DNA of 64,000 bases from DASPTT01 sp035623275 (GTDB lineage Bacteria > Actinomycetota > Acidimicrobiia > Acidimicrobiales > UBA8190). The notes beneath the pieces were generated by a model. That model was not told the origin of the DNA. It made no database searches and saw nothing but the letters and a program-made list of their open reading frames with translations. Made by a program: the position numbers and the translations under genes. Of this stretch, positions 7,914 to 16,171 are shown in pieces (the stretch's first letter is position 1; each line of letters opens with the position of its first letter). Location of the stretch: assembly GCA_035623275.1 (NCBI GenBank), contig DASPTT010000127.1:1-64000 (forward strand), in the 5' to 3' direction.

Positions 7914-8633
7914 TCAACTCCGGTACGGGGCGGAGTAGGAGTTCCGGTGCGCGAAGTCGACGACGTCCCGGCGGACGCGCAGGCGCTGACCCGGTTGTTC
8001 GAGGGGATACCCGAGCCGGGCACCGAAGGCGACCTTCACGGAGGCCGGAACCTCCAAGATCCGATGGAGCTCCTCCTCGACCTGCGTACCGCTCATCGCG
8101 CTCAGGATCTGCATGCCGATCCCGAGGGACTCTGCGGTGAGCCACATGTTCTCCATCACGCATCCAAGGCTCATGAACCCCAGGACGTCGCCCTCGGAGG
8201 CCGGTGCCCGTCGGGTCGAGTCGTGGACCACCAATAGGAGCACCGGTGCACTGCGGAGGGCGGCGCCGAGGTATGCGTGCTCGGGATCCGAGATCTCGGC
8301 GGGGTCGGGATTCGGTGTGAGCCACGAGGGCGGGAACACGGCGGCCAGGATCCCGGTCTTCTTCGCGAGCAGCTCCTCCTCGGAGAACGACAGCTGCGCA
8401 TAGTTCTCCCGCACGAAAACCTCGGAGATCTCTGACCGGATGCGGCCGATCTCCTCCAGCCGCCGCGGGTCGTCGACGACGATCATCTCGTAGTTCTGCA
8501 TGTTGTGGGCGGTGGGCGCCCAGCGGGCGGCCTCGAGGATCTGGTCGAGGTCTCCTGGCGGGATTGGGCGTGCCGGGTCGAAGGCCACCCGCTCCGAGTG
8601 ACGGTGCCGGATGATGTCGGCGAGCTCACGCAT
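7914..8633 (-). CDS. Nitroreductase family protein (FMN)
   Basis: A 239-residue nitroreductase-fold flavoprotein. N-terminal MRELADIIRHRHSERVAFD carries the FMN-phosphate-binding RHRHSER segment; AARWAPTAHNMQNYEMIVV is the family's second motif. The middle has the long helical insertion typical of standalone nitroreductases; SLGCVMENMWLTAESLGIG is the C-terminal FMN motif. The ATG at 8633 is supported by GAGGAGGGG about 4 nt upstream; translation further upstream is junk. It is divergent from the CBS-domain gene. NAD(P)H-dependent reduction of an unknown substrate is inferred. Confidence 0.85.
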   Translation of the reverse strand: MRELADIIRHRHSERVAFDPARPIPPGDLDQILEAARWAPTAHNMQNYEMIVVDDPRRLEEIGRIRSEISEVFVRENYAQLSFSEEELLAKKTGILAAVFPPSWLTPNPDPAEISDPEHAYLGAALRSAPVLLLVVHDSTRRAPASEGDVLGFMSLGCVMENMWLTAESLGIGMQILSAMSGTQVEEELHRILEVPASVKVAFGARLGYPLEQPGQRLRVRRDVVDFAHRNSYSAPYRS

Positions 8634-8785
8634 CTGCCCCTCCTCGTCCGATGTGGCCGTGGTCCCAGCTTCGCGTGGTGGGTGATCGGGCGGCCACCGT
8701 TCTGACTCATCAGTCTGCCGAGGCCATTCGGCCCTGGCAGGCCGCCGGGTGCGGCTCACAGGATGTGATGCAGGGAGGTGACGAG

Positions 8786-9478
8786 GTGAAGGTCAAGGAG
8801 ATCATGGCGACGCCGGTGGTGGCCAGCGTCACACCCGATACCCCTTTCAAGAGCGTCATCGAGCTCCTGGTCCGCGCCGAGGTCAGCGCCCTGCCCGTGC
8901 TCGAAACCGACGGCCGGCTCGTGGGGATCGTGACCGAGGCCGACCTGATCTCGAAGGAAGCCTACGGAACACGCCGACATCGGGCGCTTTCGCTGCTCGG
9001 CGACGTGCTCTCTGGGCGAGACCATCGGTGGGTGGGCAAGGCGGCCGGCTCGGTCGCCCGAGACGTGATGACGAAGGACGTGGTGGTGTGCGCGCCAGAG
9101 GAGGACGTAGCGGTCGTTGCCCGGCGCATGCTCCGGCACGGGATCAAGCGAGTCCCGGTCCTCGACCGAGGTGCGCTCGTCGGCATGGTGTCCCGCCAGG
9201 ACATCCTGGGCACCTTCGACCGTCCCGACGACCTCGTCCGGTCCGACGCCGAGCAGGCTCTCGCCCATGATCCCAACAGACCCGACGATGCGCACGTTGA
9301 CGTGTCCGTCGAGGACGGGGTGGTGCGGTTGACCGGCGACGTCCGCTACCCCTGGGACGTCCGGGTGGTCGTCTCCATCGTCCGCGACGTCCCCGGGGTG
9401 ATCGACGTCGTCAGCACCCTGCACCATCGTGAGGAGCCACCCCCGAGGGCTGAGGCCTGGATCTTCGGCGATCGCTGA
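8786..9478 (+). CDS. CBS-pair and BON domain protein
   Basis: 230 residues. Two CBS motifs: residues 1-60 (KVKEIMATPVVASVTPDTPF, LPVLETDGRLVGIVTEADL) and residues 90-150 (ARDVMTKDVVVCAPEEDV, RVPVLDRGALVGMVSRQDIL). These are followed by a BON domain (VDVSVEDGVVRLTGDVRY, VRDVPGVIDVVSTL). The CBS pair probably binds adenine nucleotides; it resembles mycobacterial hypoxic response protein 1 plus a BON extension. The GTG at 8786 is chosen over ATG 8768 because GGGAGG sits 7 nt before it. Confidence 0.87.
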   Translation: MKVKEIMATPVVASVTPDTPFKSVIELLVRAEVSALPVLETDGRLVGIVTEADLISKEAYGTRRHRALSLLGDVLSGRDHRWVGKAAGSVARDVMTKDVVVCAPEEDVAVVARRMLRHGIKRVPVLDRGALVGMVSRQDILGTFDRPDDLVRSDAEQALAHDPNRPDDAHVDVSVEDGVVRLTGDVRYPWDVRVVVSIVRDVPGVIDVVSTLHHREEPPPRAEAWIFGDR

Positions 9479-9501
9479 CCACCCGGCAACGGCTCTGCGG
9501 T

Positions 9502-9515
9502 GGGACCTTTGCCCC
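9502..9515. promoter_or_regulatory. DevR/OsdR-like palindrome
   Basis: GGGACCTTTGCCCC, matching GGGNC-N4-GNCCC, in the 93-bp gap between the CBS-BON gene and the DrrA-like ATPase, 57 bp before the latter's start. Confidence 0.35.
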
Positions 9516-9571
9516 TCCCACCGCGGCCAGGGAGGCGACAGGCTGGTTCCACTGGTAGAGAAGGCTGGCCC

Positions 9572-10621
9572 ATGGGTCCACAACCATCGACGGTCACTGG
9601 GGTCCCGAAGCGGCTCCCGGTTCCGACCGGCAGGGACGTGCCCAGGTTCGACGGTGCTCCGGCGGTGGAGGTTGCCGGTCTCGAGAAGCGCTTCGGCGAT
9701 CTGCTCGCCGTCGATGACGTGAGCTTCGAGGTCCACGCCGGCGAAGTGTTCGCGTTCCTCGGGCCCAACGGCGCGGGGAAGTCGACGACGATCAACATTC
9801 TCTGCACGCTGGCGTTCCCCACCGCGGGCACCGCCCGGGTGGCCGGCTACGACGTCGAGAGGGACCCAGACCGCGTCCGACGGTCCATCGGGCTCGTGTT
9901 TCAGGAGCAGACCCTCGACGATCAGCTCACGGCGGAGGAGAACCTGCGGTTCCACGCCGTCATGTACCGGGTGCCCCGCCGCGAGCGCGAGGCGCGCATC
10001 GGCCGGGTGCTCGAGCTCGTGGCCCTCTCCGATCGCCGCCACGATCTGGTGTCGACCTTCTCCGGCGGCATGGCACGGCGGCTCGAGATCGCTCGCGGCA
10101 TGCTGCACACGCCCGCCGTGCTCTTCCTCGACGAGCCGACCATCGGCCTCGACCCCCAGACCCGGGCCCTCATGTGGGAGGACGTCCTCACCCTCCGGCG
10201 CGAGGAGCACGTCACCGTCTTTCTCACCACCCACTACATGGACGAGGCGGAGGTGGCCGATCGCATCGCCATCATCGATCACGGGCGCATCGTCGCCCTG
10301 GACACGCCGACCCGGCTCAAGGCCATCCTCGGCGTCGACACCGTCGATCTCCAGACCGCCGACGACGCGCGCTCGCTGGCCGCGCTGACGGCAGCCGGCT
10401 ACCGCGCCGAGCGCGTCGAGGAGGGGGTGCGGGTGTTCACCGAGAACGGCGAGGAGCAGGTGGCCCGTCTCGTGCAGCTGGTCGGTGCCGCGGTGGGGAC
10501 GGTCCACGTGCACCGGCCCACCCTCGACGACGTGTTCCTGCACTTCACGGGGAGGGAGATCCGCGACCAGGGCGGGGAGATGCGCCCGGCGATGGCGCGG
10601 GCCTGGGGGCGCCGGCGATGA
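9572..10621 (+). CDS. DrrA-type ABC transporter ATP-binding protein
   Basis: A 349-residue ATPase of the daunorubicin-resistance (DrrA) group. It has Walker A GPNGAGKSTT (residues 64-73), the Q-loop in FQEQTLDDQLTAEENL, signature STFSGGMARRLEIARGM, Walker B LFLDEPTIGLDPQ and H-loop LTTHYMDEAE. The C-terminal domain ends in VHRPTLDDVFLHFTGREI, characteristic of DrrA. The ATG at 9572 is preceded by AGAAGG about 10 nt upstream. It overlaps the permease by 4 nt (ATGA). Efflux of a hydrophobic compound or lipid is the likely role. Confidence 0.92.
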   Translation: MGPQPSTVTGVPKRLPVPTGRDVPRFDGAPAVEVAGLEKRFGDLLAVDDVSFEVHAGEVFAFLGPNGAGKSTTINILCTLAFPTAGTARVAGYDVERDPDRVRRSIGLVFQEQTLDDQLTAEENLRFHAVMYRVPRREREARIGRVLELVALSDRRHDLVSTFSGGMARRLEIARGMLHTPAVLFLDEPTIGLDPQTRALMWEDVLTLRREEHVTVFLTTHYMDEAEVADRIAIIDHGRIVALDTPTRLKAILGVDTVDLQTADDARSLAALTAAGYRAERVEEGVRVFTENGEEQVARLVQLVGAAVGTVHVHRPTLDDVFLHFTGREIRDQGGEMRPAMARAWGRRR

Positions 10622-11484
10622 GCACGGTCGTCGCTCCCGAGTCCGCCGCGCCTCGCGTCGAGGCGACCGAGCGCCTCAGTGGCGAGCTCGCCACCATCGG
10701 GATGGTGTGGGAGCGAGAGCTCATCCGCTTCAGCCGGACGCGGACGCGCATCCTGTCGGGGTTCGTGCAGCCCATCCTCTTCCTCTTCGTCCTCGGATGG
10801 GGGCTCACGCCCCTGGTCGGGTCGACGGCGGGGTTCGACTTCAAGAAGTTCGTCTTCCCCGGCATCGTCGCCATGAGCGTCGCCTCCACCGCCATGTTCA
10901 GTGCCATGTCCATCGTGTGGGACCGGGAGTTCGGGTTCCTGCGCGAGATGCTCGTCGCCCCGGTGCGGCGCTGGGCCCTGGTGGTGGGCAAGATCTCCGG
11001 CGGCGCCACCATCGCCGCCGTGCAGGGCACGATCATGCTGGTCCTGGCCCCGTTGATCGGGGTCAAGCTCACGCCCCTGGTGGTCGTCGAGGTGATCGGG
11101 CTCGAGCTGCTCATGGCGATCTCCCTGACGGCCTTCGGGACCTTCACCGCCAGCCGCACGCAGCGCATGGAGGGATTCCAGGTCGTCATGCAGCTGCTGC
11201 TGCTGCCCATGCTGTTCCTCTCCGGCGCGATGTTCCCGCTCAGCGGCTTGCCCGTGTGGCTGACGTTCCTCACCCGGATCAACCCGCTGACGTACGCCGT
11301 CGCCCCACTGCGCCAGGTCATCTTCTCCGTCCAGGAGATCCCGCCCGCGGCCGCGGCGCGCTTCTCCGCACAGGTCACGCTGTTCGGGCACACCTTGTCG
11401 GTGTGGACCGAGATCGGGATCGTCATCGCCTTCGCGGTGTGCTTCTTCGTCCTGGCGGTGCGGGGCTTGTCGCGCCGGCAGTAG
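10618..11484 (+). CDS. DrrB-type ABC-2 permease
   Basis: A 288-residue polytopic ABC-2 permease. A 35-residue cytoplasmic N-terminus precedes TM1 (ILSGFVQPILFLFVLGWGL); about six TM segments follow. The conserved FGFLREMLVAPVRRWALVVGK and the LFLSGAMFPLSGLPVWL-INPLTYAV signatures identify the DrrB group. Translationally coupled to the ATPase. A perfect hairpin terminator follows 36 bp after the stop. Confidence 0.9.
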   Translation: MSTVVAPESAAPRVEATERLSGELATIGMVWERELIRFSRTRTRILSGFVQPILFLFVLGWGLTPLVGSTAGFDFKKFVFPGIVAMSVASTAMFSAMSIVWDREFGFLREMLVAPVRRWALVVGKISGGATIAAVQGTIMLVLAPLIGVKLTPLVVVEVIGLELLMAISLTAFGTFTASRTQRMEGFQVVMQLLLLPMLFLSGAMFPLSGLPVWLTFLTRINPLTYAVAPLRQVIFSVQEIPPAAAARFSAQVTLFGHTLSVWTEIGIVIAFAVCFFVLAVRGLSRRQ

Positions 11485-11519
11485 GCGACACCGTGACCGC
11501 GCCGTGAACGATCAAGCTC

Positions 11520-11551
11520 TGCCTCGGCCCCCGGTGGCGGGGGCCGAGGCA
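11520..11551. terminator. Perfect 14-bp hairpin between convergent genes
   Basis: TGCCTCGGCCCCCG pairs perfectly with CGGGGGCCGAGGCA around GTGG. It sits between the ends of the DrrB gene and the minus-strand SGNH hydrolase gene. No U-tract, as is common in GC-rich actinobacteria; probably bidirectional. Confidence 0.7.
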
Positions 11552-11573
11552 TGAGGAGCAACCTCGGGGCTGA

Positions 11574-12449
11574 CTAGAGCACCCCGATCTCCTGGATGAA
11601 CGCTCCGGTGATCACCCCGTAGCCGAACACGTTGGCGTGGATGTTCGGCCCGACAGGCGACGGAGCACACATCCACGTCAGTGCGCAGATCAGGGTCACG
11701 TTCACCGGTTGGCCCGTCCACGGCAAGGGGGTGAAGTCCGTCGTCTGGAACGCACTCTGCACATCGGCGATCGGATCACTGAAAGCGGTGTAGATCGGCT
11801 GGAGGACCGTCCCGTTGAGATAGGTCGTGAGCGCCACCGACTGCGTGGCGAGGCCTTGGCCGGCCGAGCCTTGGAGCCACAACGCCAGGAACGGGTCGTA
11901 GTAGTTCATGCCGACGATCGGCACGCCCGCTCCCGCTGCAGCCCGGAGCATGTAGAGGATGACGGGCAGGTTGTTGCCGATGTTGGTGAGCCCGGTGGCG
12001 ATGCATGGCCCGTTTATCGTCCCACCCGATAGACAGCCATCGACGTCATTGGCGCCGATGTCGATGGTGATCAGCACGACGTGATGGGTCTCGATGAACG
12101 AGACGGCCTGGGCGACCTGGGATCCCGCGCCATAGGTGCAGGGCGATCCAGCACCGGTGAGCATGCTGGTGGAGGTCTCGCCGGGACAGCCGAGCTTCGC
12201 CAACTGGAGGCCCGGCACCTCGTTCCTGTACAAGGAGTAGAGGTCGTCCGCATATCCTTGGTTCGTCTCGACGCTCTGGCCCGACGAGTTCGGCTGCACC
12301 CCTTGTGAGAGGGAGTCGCCCAGGGCGAGGTAGTACGGCGTCGGCCCGCTCGTTCCGGCATGGGCCTGGCCGGCAGGTGCCAGTGCCAGGACGAGCGTCG
12401 CTGCACACGCGCCGCTGAACAGGGTCCAAACGCGGCGAAGTCTTGACAT
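11574..12449 (-). CDS. Secreted SGNH/GDSL hydrolase
   Basis: 291 residues. A cleavable signal peptide (MSRLRRVWTLFSG..., cleavage after AHA at about 31) is followed by an SGNH-fold lipase/esterase. Block I is ALGDSLSQG with nucleophile Ser46, block III is IDIGANDV (Asn), and block V is HANVFGYGVI (catalytic His). Six or more Cys suggest disulfides outside the cell. The ATG at 12449 has a purine-rich GGAAGGGGGG upstream. Substrate unknown (lipid or acetylated polysaccharide). Confidence 0.87.
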   Translation of the reverse strand: MSRLRRVWTLFSGACAATLVLALAPAGQAHAGTSGPTPYYLALGDSLSQGVQPNSSGQSVETNQGYADDLYSLYRNEVPGLQLAKLGCPGETSTSMLTGAGSPCTYGAGSQVAQAVSFIETHHVVLITIDIGANDVDGCLSGGTINGPCIATGLTNIGNNLPVILYMLRAAAGAGVPIVGMNYYDPFLALWLQGSAGQGLATQSVALTTYLNGTVLQPIYTAFSDPIADVQSAFQTTDFTPLPWTGQPVNVTLICALTWMCAPSPVGPNIHANVFGYGVITGAFIQEIGVL

Positions 12450-12532
12450 GATGCCCCCCTTCCTTCCCCGCCAGCCTCGTCCCCGGCGGCAGTGGCGTCA
12501 ACCGCCTGTGGGATTGCCGTCGACGAGCGCCG

Positions 12533-12760
12533 TTACCGCTCCGTTCCCCTGATCCATCGGAGGATCATCGGGTGCAGGCCGCGTGCGACCAGGAAGATGA
12601 CGAGGACAGCGAGAAGGAAGCCGGCCCATCCGAAGAGGTCCTGGCCGAGGAAGAGGAGCAGGACGGAGAGGAAGGCCATGGCGATCCCCGCTACCGCCGC
12701 CCGGGTCGATTGGGCCGAATCCACCGCCATATTCAACGGCACGCCGCGTCCTGATGCCAC
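12533..12760 (-). CDS. Small two-TM membrane protein
   Basis: A protein of up to 75 residues with two adjacent hydrophobic segments (VAGIAMAFLSVLLLFLGQDL and AGFLLAVLVIFLVARGL) and a basic tail (RWIRGTER). GTG at 12760 and ATG at 12730 (NMAVDSAQ) are both possible starts; neither has a strong ribosome-binding site. No family assignment. The clear hydrophobicity pattern is the main reason to call it real. Confidence 0.6.
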   Translation of the reverse strand: MASGRGVPLNMAVDSAQSTRAAVAGIAMAFLSVLLLFLGQDLFGWAGFLLAVLVIFLVARGLHPMILRWIRGTER

Positions 12761-13011
12761 CCGGCGGGGCGCCGGCTCATGTCACCTCGTGCCTCCACCC
12801 GGGGCCCGCCATGATGGCGTCGTGACGCCGCCGCGTGGTGGACGTGGCGCCGTCGAGTGGTGGACGCGGCCCGTCGAGTGGTGGGAGGCGGTCGCCTGGC
12901 CTGACCGCGGGACCTTCGGTCCTGGTACGTCGGTCCCCGTCGATCTACGCATGTCGCAGGCGTATCAGGCGCACGGAAGGTCGAAGTCCCATGTCCGACA
13001 GGGGAGAGCCG

Positions 13012-13659
13012 ATGAGCGGAAGCCCGACGCCGGGCGGGCCGAGCAGCGAGCCTCCGCCGACGCCACCGGCCGCGTACCCTCCTCCGCCGGCTCCGCCTCC
13101 GCCGCCGCCCCCTCCTCCGGCACCCGGACCGTTCCCGGGCGGCGTGCCGTACGGGTATCAGGCTGTGCCCCTCGACCGCCTGGGGCGTCCACTGGCGGAT
13201 TGGTGGCAACGCTTCGTTGCCATCGTCATCGACGGCCTGATCATCGGGGTCGTCTACTGGATCCTCGCCGCCGCCGTCGTGAGCTCGTCGCTCCGCACGG
13301 GGTTGACCCATTTCGCCTTCAGGTTGTGGCTCGTCCAAGTGATCGTCGGGCTCGGTGCCATCGCCTACTTCGCGCTCTTGGAGGGGAGCGAACGGGGCCA
13401 GTCCGTCGGCATGATGGCTCTCGGCATCGCGGTGCGGGACGCGACGACCGGCGGAACGATCTCCCGGTCGCGTGCGGGTGCACGGATGGTGATCCTCTAT
13501 CCGTGGCTCGTCCTGATCATGATTCCGTTGATCGGCGGCGTCCTGGGATTTCTCGGAGACATCTGGACGCTGATCTGTGGGCTATCGCCGCTTTGGAATC
13601 CTGCACGCCAGGGCTACCACGACATCGCCCAGAACACGTCCGTCATCAAGACGCGCTAG
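13012..13659 (+). CDS. RDD family membrane protein with Pro-rich N-terminus
   Basis: 215 residues. The N-terminal 40 residues are a Pro-rich cytoplasmic arm, followed by LGRPLADWWQRFVAIVIDGL, the RDD signature (R and D at TM1). Three to four TM segments follow, with GQSVGMMALGIAVRDATTGG, the family's second motif, and WNPARQGYHDIAQNTSVI at the end, another RDD hallmark. ATG 13012 follows GGGGAG by 5 nt; ATG 12991 is an in-frame alternative. RDD proteins are of uncertain function; some act in cation transport. Confidence 0.87.
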   Translation: MSGSPTPGGPSSEPPPTPPAAYPPPPAPPPPPPPPPAPGPFPGGVPYGYQAVPLDRLGRPLADWWQRFVAIVIDGLIIGVVYWILAAAVVSSSLRTGLTHFAFRLWLVQVIVGLGAIAYFALLEGSERGQSVGMMALGIAVRDATTGGTISRSRAGARMVILYPWLVLIMIPLIGGVLGFLGDIWTLICGLSPLWNPARQGYHDIAQNTSVIKTR

Positions 13660-13689
13660 TACCCACGGCGGAGGGTGGGCCAGGGTGGT

Positions 13690-14136
13690 TCACGCCACGC
13701 GTGTGGCCACCAGGACCGGGATCTGCCGCGTCGTGCTTCGCTGGTAGTCGGCGTAGGCGGGGTACGCCGCCACGGCACGCTCCCACCATTGCTCGCGCTC
13801 CTCCCCCTCGACCTCCCGTACCGCGACGTCGAACACCTCGGGGCCGTCTTGGATCCGCACGGTGTCGGGGTGGGCCTTGAGGTTGTAGTACCAGCCGGGG
13901 TTCCTCGGGTCCCCACCCTTGGAGGCGACGACGGCGTAGTGCCCCTCGTGCTCCACCCGCATGACGGGGGCTTTGCGGACCTTGCCGCTCCGGTGCCCCA
14001 ACATGGTGACGACGACGACGGGAAGCCGGGTGTCGAGGAGCGTCGTCCCCTCCGTCCCCCCAGAGCGCTCGTAGCGGTCGACCTGCTCCCGGACCCAGTC
14101 CCACCGGCTGGGCTCATAGGGACCGTCGAGGGTCAT
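13690..14136 (-). CDS. Deazaflavin (F420)-dependent nitroreductase family protein (DDN-like)
   Basis: A 148-residue split-barrel protein of the DDN/nitroreductase family. It shows VVVVTMLGHRSGKVRKAPVM (the GRxSGKxR F420-phosphate-binding motif), GHYAVVASKGGDPRNPGWYY and NLKAHPDTVRIQDG, all diagnostic. The ATG at 14136 has no Shine-Dalgarno, but TACCCT ends 6 nt upstream, suggesting a leaderless mRNA. It probably uses F420H2 to reduce quinones or nitro compounds. Tandem microrepeats lie 55-118 bp upstream of its start. Confidence 0.88.
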   Translation of the reverse strand: MTLDGPYEPSRWDWVREQVDRYERSGGTEGTTLLDTRLPVVVVTMLGHRSGKVRKAPVMRVEHEGHYAVVASKGGDPRNPGWYYNLKAHPDTVRIQDGPEVFDVAVREVEGEEREQWWERAVAAYPAYADYQRSTTRQIPVLVATRVA

Positions 14137-14142
14137 GGGGCC

Positions 14143-14148
14143 AGGGTA
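14143..14148 (-). promoter_or_regulatory. -10 box of leaderless DDN-like gene
   Basis: TACCCT on the minus strand, ending 6 nt before the ATG at 14136. Confidence 0.55.
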
Positions 14149-14190
14149 GGCCCCCAGGGCCAACGGCGGACGTCCCCCTGACGACGGACC

Positions 14191-14254
14191 TCACGAGACT
14201 TCACGAGACTTCACGAGAGTCGACCCATATTGTCGACCCATATGTCGACCCATA
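14191..14254. repeat. Two adjacent short tandem-repeat arrays
   Basis: TCACGAGACT is repeated three times (14191-14220, last copy ending AGT). It is followed directly by three copies of GTCGACCCATA (14219-14229, 14232-14242, 14244-14254; period 12-13). They lie upstream of the leaderless DDN-like gene and could be iterated operator sites. Confidence 0.75.
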
Positions 14255-14381
14255 GGTGATCCACAGGAACCTCCAACAAACCTCCAAGCTCGGCCGATCA
14301 ACCTGGGATCGTGAATTGCCGAGCGTCGATGCCACCCGATCGCACGGATCGCGGCCAGGAGCCGACCGGCCGGTGAAGGGC

Positions 14382-14732
14382 ATGCGTCGACACCGGGCGC
14401 TGGTGCGCATCTACGTCAAGCAAGACGAGGACGACCCGCTCCTCTACGTCGTGACCGACGATCCCGACGAGGGCGCGATCCCCGTGATCCCCACGCAGAA
14501 GGCTCATGCGCTGTGGACCTACGCATCCCCCAGGTGGGGCACGCCGTCACAACAGGAACCTGGGGTCCCGCGCGCTGACGGCCGAGCGGGTCAGAGATCA
14601 GGCTTGCCGCTTCGCATCGTGGGGGTCGCAGGAACCACTCCTCCTGCGAGGTGCGAAGGGGTGAGCCGGGCCGACGAGGGGTCCCACGCGGGACCCCTCT
14701 CGGCCTTCGGCAGTGTGACCCCGGAGGAATAA
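14382..14732 (+). CDS. Possible small or decayed gene
   Basis: An ATG after GAAGGG opens a frame whose first 45 residues look protein-like (RALVRIYVKQDEDDPLLYVV, then TDDPDEGAIPVIPTQKAHAL) with strong GC3. After that the composition becomes random, and the frame runs through two hairpins (14626-14649 and 14676-14699). It may be a short real gene with a frameshift, or the start of a decayed one. No family recognised. Confidence 0.3.
   Translation: MRRHRALVRIYVKQDEDDPLLYVVTDDPDEGAIPVIPTQKAHALWTYASPRWGTPSQQEPGVPRADGRAGQRSGLPLRIVGVAGTTPPARCEGVSRADEGSHAGPLSAFGSVTPEE
14676..14699. terminator. Perfect 10-bp hairpin
   Basis: GAGGGGTCCC and GGGACCCCTC around ACGC, followed by TCGGCCTTCGG. A second hairpin (TCGCAGGA/TCCTGCGA, 14626-14649) lies just upstream. 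Candidate terminator of the small candidate gene. Confidence 0.45.
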
Positions 14733-14875
14733 AGGCGGCTCGAGCAGGCCCGATCTGGCGGGTGCGCGCGGTGCACGCGGCCGCCGCCCCCAGGCACGAC
14801 GACGCGGTAACCCCCGAAGCGTTCGACGATATCACCCAAACTGAGTATGTCCATGGCCCCGACCTATGGACCAGA

Positions 14876-15406
14876 ATGAAGGCGATGAGTCCCGGAGTCA
14901 TCGCCGTCGTCGTCGGCCTCTGCGTCGCCGCCTTGACCTTTGGACTGGTCTGTGACGTGCGTTGGGGGCGAAGGGCTCGCGTGAGCGGGGTGGCCGAGGG
15001 CAACGTCACCGCATCGACGCAGCCCGAATGGGCCCGACCAGCGGTGCAGCAAGAAGCCATGACGACGCGACCCACGCCGCCTGACGTCGCGGGCAACGGC
15101 CACGACGCCTCAGCTCCCAACCTGGCTCTCGCGGTGCAACCGTCGGGCTCGCCGGCACCGTCACCGGTGGCGCCACCCCGCCCCGAGCCGTCGTCGGCGG
15201 GCCTGCCACCGCCGCCACTGCCACCACCGCCACCACCGCCACCAGCGCCATCGGGCGCACTCGCGGAACCATCTTCTCCGGCGGGGATCCCGGCGAATTG
15301 GCTGCCCGACCCCACGGGCAGGTGCGAGTTGCGGTACTGGGATGGTGCCAATTGGACCGAGCACGTCACCTCGGGCGGACAGCAGACGACCTCACCGCCC
15401 GGTTGA
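14876..15406 (+). CDS. Membrane-anchored DUF2510 protein
   Basis: 176 residues. An N-terminal TM segment (MSPGVIAVVVGLCVAALTFG) is followed by a Thr/Ala/Pro-rich linker including a long Pro run (about residues 115-130) and a C-terminal DUF2510 motif (NWLPDPTGRCELRYWDGANW). DUF2510 is a short domain of actinobacterial membrane proteins, of unknown function. ATG 14876 or 14885 could be the start; no clear ribosome-binding site. The product is probably anchored with the Pro-rich arm on one face of the membrane. Confidence 0.75.
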   Translation: MKAMSPGVIAVVVGLCVAALTFGLVCDVRWGRRARVSGVAEGNVTASTQPEWARPAVQQEAMTTRPTPPDVAGNGHDASAPNLALAVQPSGSPAPSPVAPPRPEPSSAGLPPPPLPPPPPPPPAPSGALAEPSSPAGIPANWLPDPTGRCELRYWDGANWTEHVTSGGQQTTSPPG

Positions 15407-15438
15407 AGGACGTCCAGCCGCCCCGTGTGGCCATTCGC

Positions 15439-15801
15439 TCAACCCTTCCGATGTCTCGCCTCCGCTCCCAACCGAGACGTGAGCTGGCGGGATACCCCGA
15501 GCGCTCGCGCCACGTCGCTGAGGTTTCTCCCATCCTCTTGCGCCGCTACGACAAGCTCAAGACGGACGTCGTGGCGAGCGGCCTCGAATGCGTCGACTGC
15601 TGAAGAGACCCTTTCACGCCTCTCCGCGACCCTGAGGCGCTCCAGCATCTCGATCGTGTCGTTCGGCGGTTGGCCCGGCCTGCCAGCCGTCACAAGGGCT
15701 TCGCATGCTCTCTGGTAATCCAAGAGTGCTGCCCGTAGTTCCTTTGTGCTCCGGATGAGATGGCGCGTGTTGCGAATCAGACTGCTTTCCTGCTTTGGCA
15801 T
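15439..15801 (-). CDS. Small helical protein with C-terminal HTH
   Basis: 120 residues, entirely helical. The C-terminal third contains NLSDVARALGVSRQLTSRLG, a good helix-turn-helix with the VSRQ recognition-helix start. The N-terminal part (IRSTKELRAALLDYQRACEA) may dimerise. A TAGGCT box ends 8 nt before the ATG, perhaps another leaderless start. Likely a small DNA-binding regulator; target unknown. Confidence 0.68.
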   Translation of the reverse strand: MPKQESSLIRNTRHLIRSTKELRAALLDYQRACEALVTAGRPGQPPNDTIEMLERLRVAERRERVSSAVDAFEAARHDVRLELVVAAQEDGRNLSDVARALGVSRQLTSRLGAEARHRKG

Positions 15802-15942
15802 CAGCCATCAGCCTAGTAACGGTGACCGACCGATCGTGAGGTGGCCGGCCGCAGCCGAAGAGGATGAGGCCCTGGCGGCGTCTGGTCTCGGGTGAGGCAT
15901 CGGGGAAGAAGCGCCTGTTCCTGACAGAAACGTCCACAGCTG

Positions 15943-15971
15943 TTGACACATCGGTCGTGCGAGGGCATACT
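15943..15971 (+). promoter_or_regulatory. Near-consensus sigma-70 promoter
   Basis: TTGACA (15943-15948), a 17-nt spacer and CATACT (15966-15971). It is the best -35/-10 pair in the window. No gene follows in this direction for about 1 kb; a hairpin lies 60 bp downstream. Confidence 0.6.
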
Positions 15972-15977
15972 CGCTCC

Positions 15978-16060
15978 CGCGGGATCGTTGCGGTGCCTCA
16001 CGTGAGTGGAGCTGTCGCGGCGGATCCGGAGATGCCCTGTCCCCCCACAGGGCATCTTCC
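15978..16060 (+). ncRNA. Candidate small RNA
   Basis: A transcript from the TTGACA-N17-CATACT promoter would start near 15978. It would run into a perfect hairpin at 16031-16056 (GATGCCCTGT, loop CCCCCC, ACAGGGCATC) followed by TTCC. No ORF of note lies between, so an 80-nt untranslated RNA is the simplest reading. It is not matched to any known RNA family. Confidence 0.35.
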
Positions 16061-16171
16061 TGCCCGCAGCGCAAGAGCACGTCTCCCTCGCGAGTGCGTT
16101 GCAGTCGTTGGCCAGGCGGCGGTCAAAGGGGCTGCCCGGCGTGCCTCCGAGGATGCTGCCGGAGTCCAACC

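Noticed and set aside
8653..8666. DevR-like site between the nitroreductase and CBS-BON genes
   Set aside because: GGGAC-CACG-GCCAC misses one core base; kept out of the site list although its location is suggestive.
13060..13135. CCN-rich repeats resembling an array
   Set aside because: Proline codons of the RDD protein's N-terminal arm; similar runs in other Pro-rich linkers. No CRISPR spacing.
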